A stretch of 63,853 nucleotides of DNA, taken from contig JAGHSZ010000045.1 of the NCBI GenBank assembly GCA_018065565.1, positions 1-63,853 of the forward strand, in the 5' to 3' direction. Positions 53,499 through 61,429 of the stretch are shown here, in pieces; positions within the stretch are counted from its first letter, which is position 1, and the number at the start of each line of letters is the position of its first letter. A program made the translations under genes and the position numbers. Source of the DNA: Candidatus Colivivens caballi. GTDB lineage: Bacteria; Bacteroidota; Bacteroidia; Bacteroidales; Bacteroidaceae. The notes under the pieces are model-generated. The model did not search any database. It was not told the origin of the DNA and was given only the letters and a program-made list of their open reading frames with translations.

Positions 53499-54800
53499 CT
53501 ATTCAATGTGTCGGTTGTCGATGACATGCTTGCTCTTGCCGTCGCTTCGTTCGATGCTGCCTGGTGGAAGCAGTTCGACCTGTGCGGAGATGGAGAGCAC
53601 GCTGCGGAGTTTGTCGGCGAGCATCTTCTTCTGTCGCTCCATTGCAGGGTAGTCGTCAACAAAGTATTCTGGTCGGAGTTCCACTTGGACTTTGATGGTG
53701 TCGAGCACACCTTTGCGGTCAACGATGATGAGGTATTGAGGTGCAACCTCTTTCAGACTGAGAATCACACTTTCAATCTGGCTTGGGAAGACATTGATGC
53801 CTCGGATGATGAGCATGTCGTCGCTTCGTCCGAGTATGCGGCCCATTCTGACATTGGTTCGTCCACACTGGCAAGGTGTGTGGTCGAGTGTGGTGAGGTC
53901 CTTTGTGCGGTAGCGCAGCAGAGGCATACCTTCCTTGCTGAGGGTGGTGAACACCAGTTCGCCCACTTCGCCATCAGCCACAGGTTCAAGTGTGTCGGGG
54001 TTGATGAGTTCAGGGAAGAAATGGTCTTCGCTGATGTGGCTGCCGTGTTGCATCTCGCACTCGTAACTGACACCAGGACCTGTGATTTCGCTCAGTCCAT
54101 AGATGTTGTATGCTTTCAGCCCGAGACGGCTTTCTATTTCCTGGCGCATGTGTTCGGTCCATGGTTCTGCACCGAATGCACCTACACGGAGTTTGAGGTC
54201 TTCCTTGCGGATGCCAATCTTGTCCATTGTGTCAGCAAGATAGAGCGCATAGGATGGGGTGCAGGCAATACCTGTCACGCCAAGGTCGGAGATGAGACGG
54301 AGGTGCTTCTCGGTGTTGCCCGTACTTGCAGGCAGAACTGTGGCACCGAGGTTCTCGACACCATAGTGAGCGCCCAGGCCGCCAGTGAATAAGCCGTAAC
54401 CGTATGCCACCGAGAATATGTCATCGCGGTTGACACCGAAAGCTGCGAGACAGCGTGAGAACGACTCACTCCACACGCCGATGTCCTTGCGTGTGTAACC
54501 CACGATTGTGGCTTTGCCAGTAGTGCCGCTTGATGCATGGATGCGCACAATTTCGCTTTGTGGAGCAGCTTGCAGTCCGAAAGGGTAGTTGTCGCGAAGG
54601 TCCTGCTTGGTGGTGAAAGGTAGTTTTGTTATATCTTCGATGGTGCGTATGTCGTCAGGTCGGATGTCCATAGTCTGCATCTTGTTGCGGTAGAATGGCA
54701 CATTGTGATAAACATATTTCACCAACAGCCGAAGTCTTTTTGATTGTAGTGCCGCCCGTTCGTCGCGACTCATACATTCTTTGTTGGGATTCCAGATCAT
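53499..54800 (-). CDS. paaK: Phenylacetate--CoA ligase, second copy
   Basis: 433-residue paralogue of the downstream ligase, sharing layout and motifs: RLRLLVKYVYHNVPFYRNKM, FTTKQDLRDNYPFGLQAAP, P-loop IHASSGTTGKATIV, YGLSEITGPGVSYECE and YRTKDLTTLDHTPCQCGR. Sequence divergence from the other copy is moderate, so they probably have different substrates (for example phenylacetate versus indole- or hydroxyphenyl-acetate). I chose the start at 54800 by homology (MIWNPNKECMSR); the frame stays open to 54857 but crosses the promoter box at 54828-54835, so the longer start is wrong. Confidence 0.92.
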   Translation of the reverse strand: MIWNPNKECMSRDERAALQSKRLRLLVKYVYHNVPFYRNKMQTMDIRPDDIRTIEDITKLPFTTKQDLRDNYPFGLQAAPQSEIVRIHASSGTTGKATIVGYTRKDIGVWSESFSRCLAAFGVNRDDIFSVAYGYGLFTGGLGAHYGVENLGATVLPASTGNTEKHLRLISDLGVTGIACTPSYALYLADTMDKIGIRKEDLKLRVGAFGAEPWTEHMRQEIESRLGLKAYNIYGLSEITGPGVSYECEMQHGSHISEDHFFPELINPDTLEPVADGEVGELVFTTLSKEGMPLLRYRTKDLTTLDHTPCQCGRTNVRMGRILGRSDDMLIIRGINVFPSQIESVILSLKEVAPQYLIIVDRKGVLDTIKVQVELRPEYFVDDYPAMERQKKMLADKLRSVLSISAQVELLPPGSIERSDGKSKHVIDNRHIE

Positions 54801-54827
54801 ACTGTGTTCTTGCGTTTGTTTCAGTGG

Positions 54828-54835
54828 CAAAGTTA
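54828..54835 (-). promoter_or_regulatory. Promoter -7 box of the phenylacetate-CoA ligase operon
   Basis: TAACTTTG on the minus strand, 28 bp upstream of the chosen start at 54800. It decides the start of that gene. Confidence 0.7.
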
Positions 54836-54951
54836 CTAAATTATTGACAATAGGCAATTAAAAATGAATAATTCATTACATTTTGTTGGCAAATAGTCTG
54901 CATATTCGTTGTTTTTTCACATTCCACATACCACTTCCCACATTTATTTTG

Positions 54952-54959
54952 TAACTTTG
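54952..54959 (+). promoter_or_regulatory. Promoter -7 box of the acyltransferase gene
   Basis: TAACTTTG matches TAnnTTTG, 127 bp upstream of the gene. Most of the leader is low-complexity sequence. Confidence 0.6.
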
Positions 54960-54982
54960 CAAACAAACGGGGCAAGTGATGA

Positions 54983-55083
54983 ACACCACCAACATCCTAA
55001 ACAACTAAATCACTAAATAACAAAACCACCAACTTGTCACTTTCCCCAAAACAACTAAATCACTAAACCACCAAACAACCAAC
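54983..55083. repeat. Low-complexity CCACCAA / AACAACTAAATCACTAAA leader
   Basis: Direct copies of ACAACTAAATCACTAAA at about 55001-55017 and 55051-55067 with CCACCAA phrases around them. The theme is the reverse complement of the spacers at 13841 and 53435. It lies between a promoter and the start codon and so would be transcribed. Confidence 0.75.
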
Positions 55084-55085
55084 AT

Positions 55086-56243
55086 ATGACTGACATTCAC
55101 GAATTCGACGATATTCGCCCGTTCCTTCCCGAGGAACTTCCTGCGGTTTATGACCGTCTGCTTGCTGACGAACGCTTTCAGGGCGTTATGCAGACCATTC
55201 ATCCAGAAATGCAGATGGAGCAGATGGCTGCACTTATCCGTTCATGTGCAACCAATCAGGAATTCCAGTTGCGCATCATCTATCCATTGCTCCAAAGCAT
55301 TTTGGCAAAGGCAAGTCAGGGCATGACTTCCGACTTCACCAACATCAATGGCAATGGTTACACCTTTGTCAGCAATCACCGCGACATTGTGCTCGACTCA
55401 GCTTTGCTTGATGTCAACCTGTTCGATGCCAAACTCGACTCTGTGGAGATTGCCATCGGTGACAATCTGCTGGTCTATCCTTGGATTAAGGACCTGGTGA
55501 GAGTCAATCGTTCATTCATCGTCCAGCGTGCACTGACCATGCGTCAGATGCTGATGGCGTCGGCCAAGATGTCGCGATATATGCACTATGTCATTCAAGA
55601 GAAACAGAGCAACCTGTGGATTGCACAGCGTGAAGGACGCGCCAAGGACAGCAACGACCTTACTCAGGACAGCGTGCTGAAAATGATGGCGATGGGTGGT
55701 AAGAGCCGTGATGTCATCGAGAGTCTGAAAGAGATGAACATCGTGCCGCTTGCCATTTCCTATGAGTTCGATCCTTGCGACTATCTCAAAGCAGAAGAGT
55801 TCCAGAACAAACGCGACATTGCTGACTTCAAGAAGAGCCAGAAGGACGACCTCGACAACATGAAGATTGGCATATTTGGCTACAAGGGACATGTTCACTA
55901 CCACGCTGCTCCTTGCATCAATCAGTGGCTCGACACCATCGACCCTGAAACTCCGAAGACCGAGATATTCCGATTGGTGGCAGAGCATATCGACCACGAA
56001 ATTCACAGTCATTACTGCATCTACCCTTGCAACCGTGCTGCCATGCAACTGCTTGACGATGCCCATACTGTTGACGGACAACCACTGGCAACACCCGAGG
56101 AGGTGGCACAGTTTGAGGCATACATCCAGAAGAAGATGCAGATGATGACCATCGAACATCCTGACCTGGAATATCTGCGTGAACGCATGCTGACCATGTA
56201 TGCCAACCCGGCACGCAACCATATGAAAGCCAAAAAACTCTAA
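55086..56243 (+). CDS. 1-acyl-glycerol-3-phosphate acyltransferase-like protein
   Basis: 385-residue PlsC-superfamily acyltransferase. The catalytic HxxxxD-type box appears as SNHRDIVLD (about 99-107; His and Asp at the correct spacing), followed by a glycerol-phosphate site-like WIAQREGRAKDSNDLTQ (about 179-195), where EGR replaces the common EGTRS. Unlike PlsC it has a long C-terminal extension and no obvious membrane helix. It may acylate phospholipid or another lipid, with substrate unknown. The NigD-like gene starts 3 bp after its stop in the widest frame. Confidence 0.85.
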   Translation: MTDIHEFDDIRPFLPEELPAVYDRLLADERFQGVMQTIHPEMQMEQMAALIRSCATNQEFQLRIIYPLLQSILAKASQGMTSDFTNINGNGYTFVSNHRDIVLDSALLDVNLFDAKLDSVEIAIGDNLLVYPWIKDLVRVNRSFIVQRALTMRQMLMASAKMSRYMHYVIQEKQSNLWIAQREGRAKDSNDLTQDSVLKMMAMGGKSRDVIESLKEMNIVPLAISYEFDPCDYLKAEEFQNKRDIADFKKSQKDDLDNMKIGIFGYKGHVHYHAAPCINQWLDTIDPETPKTEIFRLVAEHIDHEIHSHYCIYPCNRAAMQLLDDAHTVDGQPLATPEEVAQFEAYIQKKMQMMTIEHPDLEYLRERMLTMYANPARNHMKAKKL

Positions 56244-56246
56244 CAG

Positions 56247-57005
56247 ATGCTCTTCCTGGACAATATCTCACAATTCGATTCTATTACACAACTATTCTCT
56301 ATGTCACACTCTATGTCACCTCTCACCCATATCTTATCAAATATCAAGCGCTTCACTCTTTGTTCAAACTCCGAAGTGTTGAGTCGCCGAGTGGGAATGT
56401 CACTGATGTCTGCTGCGCTGCTGACAATTTCATTTGCCTCGTGCTCCGACGATGACGGCAATTCGTATCCGATGCAGAGCGAACTGGTGTGTGTCGATGT
56501 CAACGAAGCCGGTGTGGTCAGTGCCATCCGTACTGACGACGGGCGCAACCTCGTTCCGGCAAAGACCATCACTGCCGAAGTGACCGACACCACATTGCGA
56601 TGTCTGTGTACATTTGCACAGGAGCAGAATGTGGCACGGGTCTATGAGATTCGTCACATCTTTTCGGCAGAACCTGTTGATGCAGCAACTGCGACATTCG
56701 CAACCACCGACCCCGTGAAGTTTATCAGTGCCTGGCGCTCACCTCTCTATCTGAACCTGAATGTGGGTGTGATGACCACAATGGCTAACATCCATCAGTT
56801 TGCCTTCCGCCACGACAGCATCAGTACATCTGCCGCTGGTGTGCGTACTGCCTGTTTCACCTTACTGCATGAACAGCCGACGGACGATGCCGAGTCGTTC
56901 ACCAACGAAGAATTTCTCAGCGTTCCGCTCCACAACTTTGCCGACTGCGACTCTGTGTCTATCAACATCTCTACTTATGACGGAATGGTGACAGTGACAA
57001 GGTAA
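56247..57005 (+). CDS. NigD-like lipoprotein
   Basis: 252-residue or shorter lipoprotein of the NigD-like family common in Bacteroidales. The lipobox region LLTISFASCSDDDGNSYPMQ is at about residues 58-77 of the widest frame, with Cys66 as lipid anchor, followed by an OB-like beta domain (VVSAIRTDDGRNLVPAK) and a C-terminal domain. The true start is unclear: ATG codons at 56301, 56313 and 56397 all lie before the lipobox, and RRVGMSLMSAALL suggests one that includes the arginines, so 56301 or 56313 is likely. Function unknown, despite the family name derived from a putative bacteriocin immunity gene. Confidence 0.75.
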   Translation: MLFLDNISQFDSITQLFSMSHSMSPLTHILSNIKRFTLCSNSEVLSRRVGMSLMSAALLTISFASCSDDDGNSYPMQSELVCVDVNEAGVVSAIRTDDGRNLVPAKTITAEVTDTTLRCLCTFAQEQNVARVYEIRHIFSAEPVDAATATFATTDPVKFISAWRSPLYLNLNVGVMTTMANIHQFAFRHDSISTSAAGVRTACFTLLHEQPTDDAESFTNEEFLSVPLHNFADCDSVSINISTYDGMVTVTR

Positions 57006-57024
57006 CCTCCTTTATATATATTGT

Positions 57025-57085
57025 TATAGAGCAACGCACATTTATTATATAGAGCAACGCTCCTTTTTTTGATAAAGCAATTCGC
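57025..57085. repeat. Tandem 23-bp repeats with the motif TATAGAGCAACGC
   Basis: TATAGAGCAACGC begins at 57025 and again at 57048, and a decayed copy, GATAAAGCAATTCGC, begins at 57071, each 23 bp apart. The third copy overlaps the left arm of the terminator. The gap is between converging genes. Confidence 0.7.
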
Positions 57086-57124
57086 CAAAGCAAGCATCAT
57101 GACCTGCTTTGGCGAATTGCTTTT
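57074..57124. terminator. Bidirectional terminator between NigD-like and radical SAM genes
   Basis: AAAGCAATTCGCCAAAGCA (57074-57092) pairs perfectly with TGCTTTGGCGAATTGCTTT (57105-57123), with T-runs outside both arms. Confidence 0.92.
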
Positions 57125-57215
57125 AGATGTATTGCTGTGTGACGGCAATGAGTGCTGTTGTGTGGCTGCGGTGCTGCTGCCGTGAAACTGCCGCGCGACT
57201 CTCGGTCGTCTTCCA

Positions 57216-57986
57216 TTAATAAGCCACACTGCACTGTATGCCCGCTTCCTGAATGATGGCGGCAATGTGGTCGAGTTGCTCGTGGGAGGCCTTGGCGAGG
57301 GTGTCGATTGGAGTCTTGCGGTCGATGGTGTAAATCATGACCTGTGACGGTGCAATGCGGCGGATGGCTTCAAGCCATGGCTGCACATAGTCGTCGGTGG
57401 TGTTATCTACCGATTGCCCGGTGACGGTTCCGGTGAGGAACATGGTCTGGATGATGCACCTGCCACGGAATTCAGCCATTCGGCTGATGAGGCGCTCCAC
57501 ATCGTATGTCTTGCTTACAGGGCGGTCGAGCAATGAAATGTATGATGGTGAGATGGTGTCGAGTTTCAATATATTATTGTCGATGCGGCTCAGTGCGTCG
57601 AACACATCCTGATGTAGAATCTGTGTGGCATTGCTCAGCACACTGACTTTGGCTTTGGGGAAGAATTCGTCGCGCAGACGGATGGTGTCGTCGATGATTC
57701 CGGCAAAGTCGGGGTGGAGTGTAGGTTCGCCGTTGCCTGCAAATGTAAGTACATCGGGTGGTGTCTGCTCGTCTTTCATCTTCTGCAACTGTTGGCGCAG
57801 TGCTGCGTACACGGTGCTGCGTGTAGGAAATTTCTCGTGGGGAATGTTGTCCTTGTTCAGACCGCATTCACAGTAGATGCAGTCGAACGAACAAACTTTG
57901 CCATCGGCTGGCAGCAGGTTGATGCCTAACGAAATGCCTAAGCGACGACTGTGGATTGGACCGAATATGGGTGATGGATAAGTCAT
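57216..57986 (-). CDS. Radical SAM protein (COG0731-like)
   Basis: 256-residue iron-sulfur enzyme. The N-terminus FGPIHSRRLGISLGINLLP is followed by CSFDCIYC (C32, C36, C39), the [4Fe-4S] cluster motif that binds SAM. LTFAGNGEPTLHPDF (about 82-96) is the conserved glycine-rich SAM contact, as in Wyb-related and similar radical SAM proteins. The reaction is not known to me. It is the last gene of a minus-strand run, 82 bp after dprA. Confidence 0.88.
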   Translation of the reverse strand: MTYPSPIFGPIHSRRLGISLGINLLPADGKVCSFDCIYCECGLNKDNIPHEKFPTRSTVYAALRQQLQKMKDEQTPPDVLTFAGNGEPTLHPDFAGIIDDTIRLRDEFFPKAKVSVLSNATQILHQDVFDALSRIDNNILKLDTISPSYISLLDRPVSKTYDVERLISRMAEFRGRCIIQTMFLTGTVTGQSVDNTTDDYVQPWLEAIRRIAPSQVMIYTIDRKTPIDTLAKASHEQLDHIAAIIQEAGIQCSVAY

Positions 57987-58068
57987 GTTGTGATGATGCT
58001 ATGTCAGTTGAAAGTCTATTGAAACCTTGTGGCTTACTTCGATAGACTCCCTTTAATTCCTTAATTCC

Positions 58069-59193
58069 TTAAATCCTTTTGTTTCTTAACTTGTAGCGTG
58101 CTCCGCCAAGCAGTATGACGATGCCCTGACATTCGAGCTCGTAGAGTTGGCTGCTGACCTGTGAGTAGGGCAACCCTGTCTCGATGACTATTTGGTTGAT
58201 TTGCTTGTCGTCAACCCCTTTCAGTGTATCGACGATGGTCTGTTGGAGAGGTGTCAGTTCGACGAACAGTTCCTGCTGTATGGTGCTCGGTTTGGCTTTC
58301 GGCTGCATCCATCCCAGTTGGATGAGCAGGTCGTCGGCCGACTGAATGAGTGAGGCACGCTGTTCAGCAATGAGTTTGTTGCAGCCGGCACTGAATTCGT
58401 CGAATATGCGTCCGGGTACTGCATAGACATCGCGGTTGTATGCTGATGCCAGTTCGGCTGTGATGAGTGAACCTCCGCGTGCTGCGCTTTCGACGACAAC
58501 CGTGGCGTCGCTCATGCCGGCAACGATGCGGTTGCGGCGTACGAAGTTGTTGCGTTCGGGAGTGGTGCCGCTGACATATTCTGTGAGCAAACCGCCCTGG
58601 TTGAGCATCTGCACGGCAGTGTGCCGATGTACGGCAGGGTAGATGCGGTCGAGTCCGTGAGCCAATACCCCGACGGTAGGCAGACCGCAGGAAAGTGCAG
58701 CACGGTGTGCGCAGATGTCGATGCCGTATGCCAGTCCGCTGACAATCAGTGTGTCGGGACATTGTTGCTTGATACCTTCGACCAGACTCTGGCAGAGTTC
58801 CTTGCCGTATTGAGTGCAGCGGCGTGTACCCACGATGCTGATGATGTGCTCGGCATTGAAGTTGGTGTTGCCGAGGGTGAACATCACCAACGGGGCGTCA
58901 TCGCATTCCAGAAGTCGTGCCGGATATGACTCGTCGCCGAGACACAGCACCTTGATATTCTTTGTGGTGATGAACTCCAACTCCTTTTCTGCCAGTCTGA
59001 CGGCATCGTCCATACCGCTCATTGCCTCGGTGAGGCGTTTGCTGGCATCGGGCAGTGCGTCCTTGATGCAGTTTCGGTTTTCCCACACGGCAGTTGCCGA
59101 ACCCAGAGTGGTGATGAGCAGCCGTGCTGTGCCCAGTCCCACTCCTGGCAAGTTGCTCAGTGCGATGGTGTATTTAATCTCGTTACTGTCCAT
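58069..59193 (-). CDS. dprA: DNA-processing protein DprA
   Basis: 374-residue Rossmann-fold protein that loads RecA on incoming single-stranded DNA during transformation. An N-terminal SAM/HhH-like part (LSNLPGVGLGTARLLITTLG) precedes the Smf/DprA core with ISIVGTRRCTQYGKEL (about 118-133), SGLAYGIDICAHRAAL (about 153-168) and NFVRRNRIVAGMSDATVVVES (about 217-237). The C-terminal winged-helix-like domain includes VSSQLYELECQGIVILLGG. Start at 59193 is chosen by homology; the thioesterase stop is two bases upstream, so translation is probably coupled. Confidence 0.95.
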   Translation of the reverse strand: MDSNEIKYTIALSNLPGVGLGTARLLITTLGSATAVWENRNCIKDALPDASKRLTEAMSGMDDAVRLAEKELEFITTKNIKVLCLGDESYPARLLECDDAPLVMFTLGNTNFNAEHIISIVGTRRCTQYGKELCQSLVEGIKQQCPDTLIVSGLAYGIDICAHRAALSCGLPTVGVLAHGLDRIYPAVHRHTAVQMLNQGGLLTEYVSGTTPERNNFVRRNRIVAGMSDATVVVESAARGGSLITAELASAYNRDVYAVPGRIFDEFSAGCNKLIAEQRASLIQSADDLLIQLGWMQPKAKPSTIQQELFVELTPLQQTIVDTLKGVDDKQINQIVIETGLPYSQVSSQLYELECQGIVILLGGARYKLRNKRI

Positions 59194-59194
59194 G

Positions 59195-59611
59195 TCAGGC
59201 TGGTGTGTTAGCGGTGTATTTTGCGATGATATGGTCGAGAAGGTGGCAGTCGGTGAGAACGCCATCGACGAGGCAAACCACATCGACCTGACCTTTCAGC
59301 GACATCTTCATGTCCGAGGCGCGGAAGATGTCCTGTGTAAACACCAGTCGCAGTCCTTCATGGCGTATGGCGGTCTTCACAATGAATTCATCGCCGCTGC
59401 GCAGTGGAGTCTTGAACCTCATGTTCACATTTGCCACCACGGCATCGGTGCCTTCGTAGTGGAGCTGTGCAAAACTCACACCTTCGCTCAGCAGAAACTC
59501 GTGACGGGCATGTTCGAGGAAATGCAGATAGTTGGCATTGTTGACAATTCCTTGAAGGTCGCATTCATAGTCGCGCACCTTCATCCTGTATTCGTGGAAA
59601 TAATTCATCAT
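59195..59611 (-). CDS. Acyl-CoA thioesterase, YbgC/4HBT type
   Basis: 138-residue hotdog-fold thioesterase that hydrolyses acyl-CoA. Its signature RDYECDLQGIVNNANYLHFLEHAR in two parts (about 13-36) carries the conserved Asp and Asn-rich loop of the YbgC/FcbC family. Two adjacent ATG codons (59609-59611 and 59606-59608) can start it; an open extension to 59638 overlaps the promoter region at 59636-59643 and is unlikely. It leads a run of thioesterase, dprA and radical SAM genes. Substrate unknown. Confidence 0.9.
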   Translation of the reverse strand: MMNYFHEYRMKVRDYECDLQGIVNNANYLHFLEHARHEFLLSEGVSFAQLHYEGTDAVVANVNMRFKTPLRSGDEFIVKTAIRHEGLRLVFTQDIFRASDMKMSLKGQVDVVCLVDGVLTDCHLLDHIIAKYTANTPA

Positions 59612-59635
59612 GACAGTCAATTGTGATTTATGATG

Positions 59636-59643
59636 CAAAGGTA
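59636..59643 (-). promoter_or_regulatory. Promoter -7 box of the thioesterase-dprA operon
   Basis: TACCTTTG on the minus strand, 25 bp before the start; divergent to the prfB promoter. Confidence 0.7.
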
Positions 59644-59687
59644 CGAAATTATTCCTGAAACCTAATTCTTAATTCCCGATTTTTTCG

Positions 59688-59695
59688 TACCTTTG
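59688..59695 (+). promoter_or_regulatory. Promoter -7 box of prfB
   Basis: TACCTTTG matches TAnnTTTG, 19 bp before the ATG at 59714, so the leader is very short. Confidence 0.7.
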
Positions 59696-59713
59696 CACGC
59701 AAATCAATTCATT

Positions 59714-60823
59714 ATGATAACAATAGAACAACTTAAAGATATCAAGGAACGCACCGAAGCCCTCAACCGATATCTTGCCATCGATGAAAAAGTGGTGGAA
59801 CTGGAAGAGGAGGAACTGCGCACACAGGCACCTGGATTCTGGGACAACCAGAAAGAGGCTGAGGCACAGATGAAGAAGGTGAAGGACTTGCAAAAGTGGA
59901 TTAACGGATACAAGGAGGTGAAGAGCGCCACCGAGGAAGTGGAACTGGCATTTGACTTCTACAAGGAGGAAATGGTCACCGAGGAGGAGGTCGATGCTGC
60001 TTATGCTTCGGCTGTGGAAATGATTGAGAACCTGGAACTCCGCAACATGCTCCGCAACGAGGCTGACGGCATGGACTGCGTGCTGAAAATCAATTCGGGT
60101 GCAGGTGGTACAGAGAGCCAGGACTGGGCATCGATGCTGATGCGTATGTATCAGCGCTGGGCAGAAGCGCATAAATATAAGGTGACGATAAGCAACTTTC
60201 AGGATGGCGACGAAGCCGGAATCAAGACCGTGACAATGGAAATCGAGGGCGACTCGGCATTTGGCTACCTGAAAAGTGAGAACGGAGTACACCGTCTGGT
60301 GCGTGTCTCGCCTTACAATGCACAGGGCAAGCGCATGACTTCGTTTGCCAGTGTGTTTGTCACTCCGCTGGTTGACGACAGCATCGAGGTGGTCATCGAT
60401 AAAAGCAAAATCTCGTGGGACCTCTTCCGTTCAGGTGGTGCCGGAGGTCAGAATGTCAACAAGGTCGAGACAGGTGTGCGTCTGCGTTATCAGTATGTTG
60501 ACCCTGATACTGGCGAGGAGGAGGAAATCCTCATCGAAAACACCGAGAGCCGTAAGCAGTTGGAGAACCGTGAAAACGCCATGCGACTGCTTCGCTCACA
60601 ACTCTACAACCGTGCTTTGCAGAAACGAATGGCGGCTCAGCAGAAGATTGAGGCTGGAAAGAAGAAAATAGAATGGGGCAGTCAGATTCGCAGCTATGTG
60701 TTTGACGACCGCCGTGTGAAAGACCACCGCACCAACTATCAGACATCGGATGTCGGTGGTGTGATGGATGGCAAACTCGACGACTTCATCAAGGCATACC
60801 TGATGGAATTCCCTAATTCGTAA
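59714..60823 (+). CDS. prfB: Peptide chain release factor 2
   Basis: 369-residue RF2 that reads UAA and UGA and triggers peptide release. GGQ lies in RSGGAGGQNVNKVETG (about 240-255). The anticodon-like tripeptide, SPF in E. coli, is SPY here (residues 199-201, in VRVSPYNAQGKR). Many prfB genes hold an in-frame UGA near codon 26 that needs a +1 frameshift; here the frame is continuous, and TATCTT at 59771-59776 is followed by GCC instead of TGAC. The ATG at 59714 is chosen because the promoter box overlaps any earlier start. Confidence 0.96.
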   Translation: MITIEQLKDIKERTEALNRYLAIDEKVVELEEEELRTQAPGFWDNQKEAEAQMKKVKDLQKWINGYKEVKSATEEVELAFDFYKEEMVTEEEVDAAYASAVEMIENLELRNMLRNEADGMDCVLKINSGAGGTESQDWASMLMRMYQRWAEAHKYKVTISNFQDGDEAGIKTVTMEIEGDSAFGYLKSENGVHRLVRVSPYNAQGKRMTSFASVFVTPLVDDSIEVVIDKSKISWDLFRSGGAGGQNVNKVETGVRLRYQYVDPDTGEEEEILIENTESRKQLENRENAMRLLRSQLYNRALQKRMAAQQKIEAGKKKIEWGSQIRSYVFDDRRVKDHRTNYQTSDVGGVMDGKLDDFIKAYLMEFPNS

Positions 60824-60826
60824 CGG

Positions 60827-60895
60827 GGGCGTTAGCCGTTGGCAATTGGCAATTTGCCATTAGCCGTTGGTCATTGGCCATTAGCCATTGGCTTG
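60827..60895. repeat. Low-complexity TTAGCCGTTGGCAATTGGC spacer
   Basis: Interwoven copies of TTAGCCATTGG, TTGGCAATTGGCAA and GGTCATTGGCC between prfB and the CYTH gene. The reverse complement of part of it occurs at 13919-13951. Confidence 0.8.
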
Positions 60896-60940
60896 CTACG
60901 CATCCTATTCTGCAAACTATTCTGCAAACATTCAATCACG

Positions 60941-61429
60941 ATGGAAATAGAACGCAAATTCCTGGTCATAGGCGAATTTAAGTCGCTCGCCTACAACCAC
61001 ACACATATCGAACAAGGCTACATAGCACGTGGCAACGGACGCACTGTGCGTGTCCGTATCCGCGATGACAAGGGCTATCTGACCATCAAGGGGCCATCCG
61101 ACGAGGGTGGATTGTCGCGCTACGAGTTTGAAAAGGAAATCGACCTCAGCGATGCACGCGACCTTATGAAGATATGTCTGCCTGGCACCGTGGTCAAAGA
61201 CCGCTGGCTGGTGAAGAACGGCAAACACACGGTCGAGGTCGATGAGTTCTTTGGCGACAACGAAGGACTGGTGATGGCTGAAATCGAACTGGAATACGAG
61301 GACGAACCATACATCCGTCCCGACTTTCTTGGCAAGGAAGTGACGGGCAATCGGCGATTCTACAATTCGCACCTCATTGGTTATCCTTATTCACTCTGGA
61401 CAGAAGCCGAGAAGCAGGGAAACCAATAA
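60941..61429 (+). CDS. CYTH-domain protein (triphosphatase-like)
   Basis: 162-residue CYTH-fold protein with the diagnostic ExExK start MEIERKFLV, then RVRIRDDKGYLTIKG (about 34-48) and an acidic strand MAEIELEYEDEP (about 107-118) that supplies further metal and phosphate ligands. Such proteins hydrolyse inorganic triphosphate or related molecules using magnesium or manganese. I chose the start at 60941 because the sequence before it is low-complexity spacer. Its end overlaps the converging VanZ-like gene by 56 bp. Confidence 0.92.
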   Translation: MEIERKFLVIGEFKSLAYNHTHIEQGYIARGNGRTVRVRIRDDKGYLTIKGPSDEGGLSRYEFEKEIDLSDARDLMKICLPGTVVKDRWLVKNGKHTVEVDEFFGDNEGLVMAEIELEYEDEPYIRPDFLGKEVTGNRRFYNSHLIGYPYSLWTEAEKQGNQ

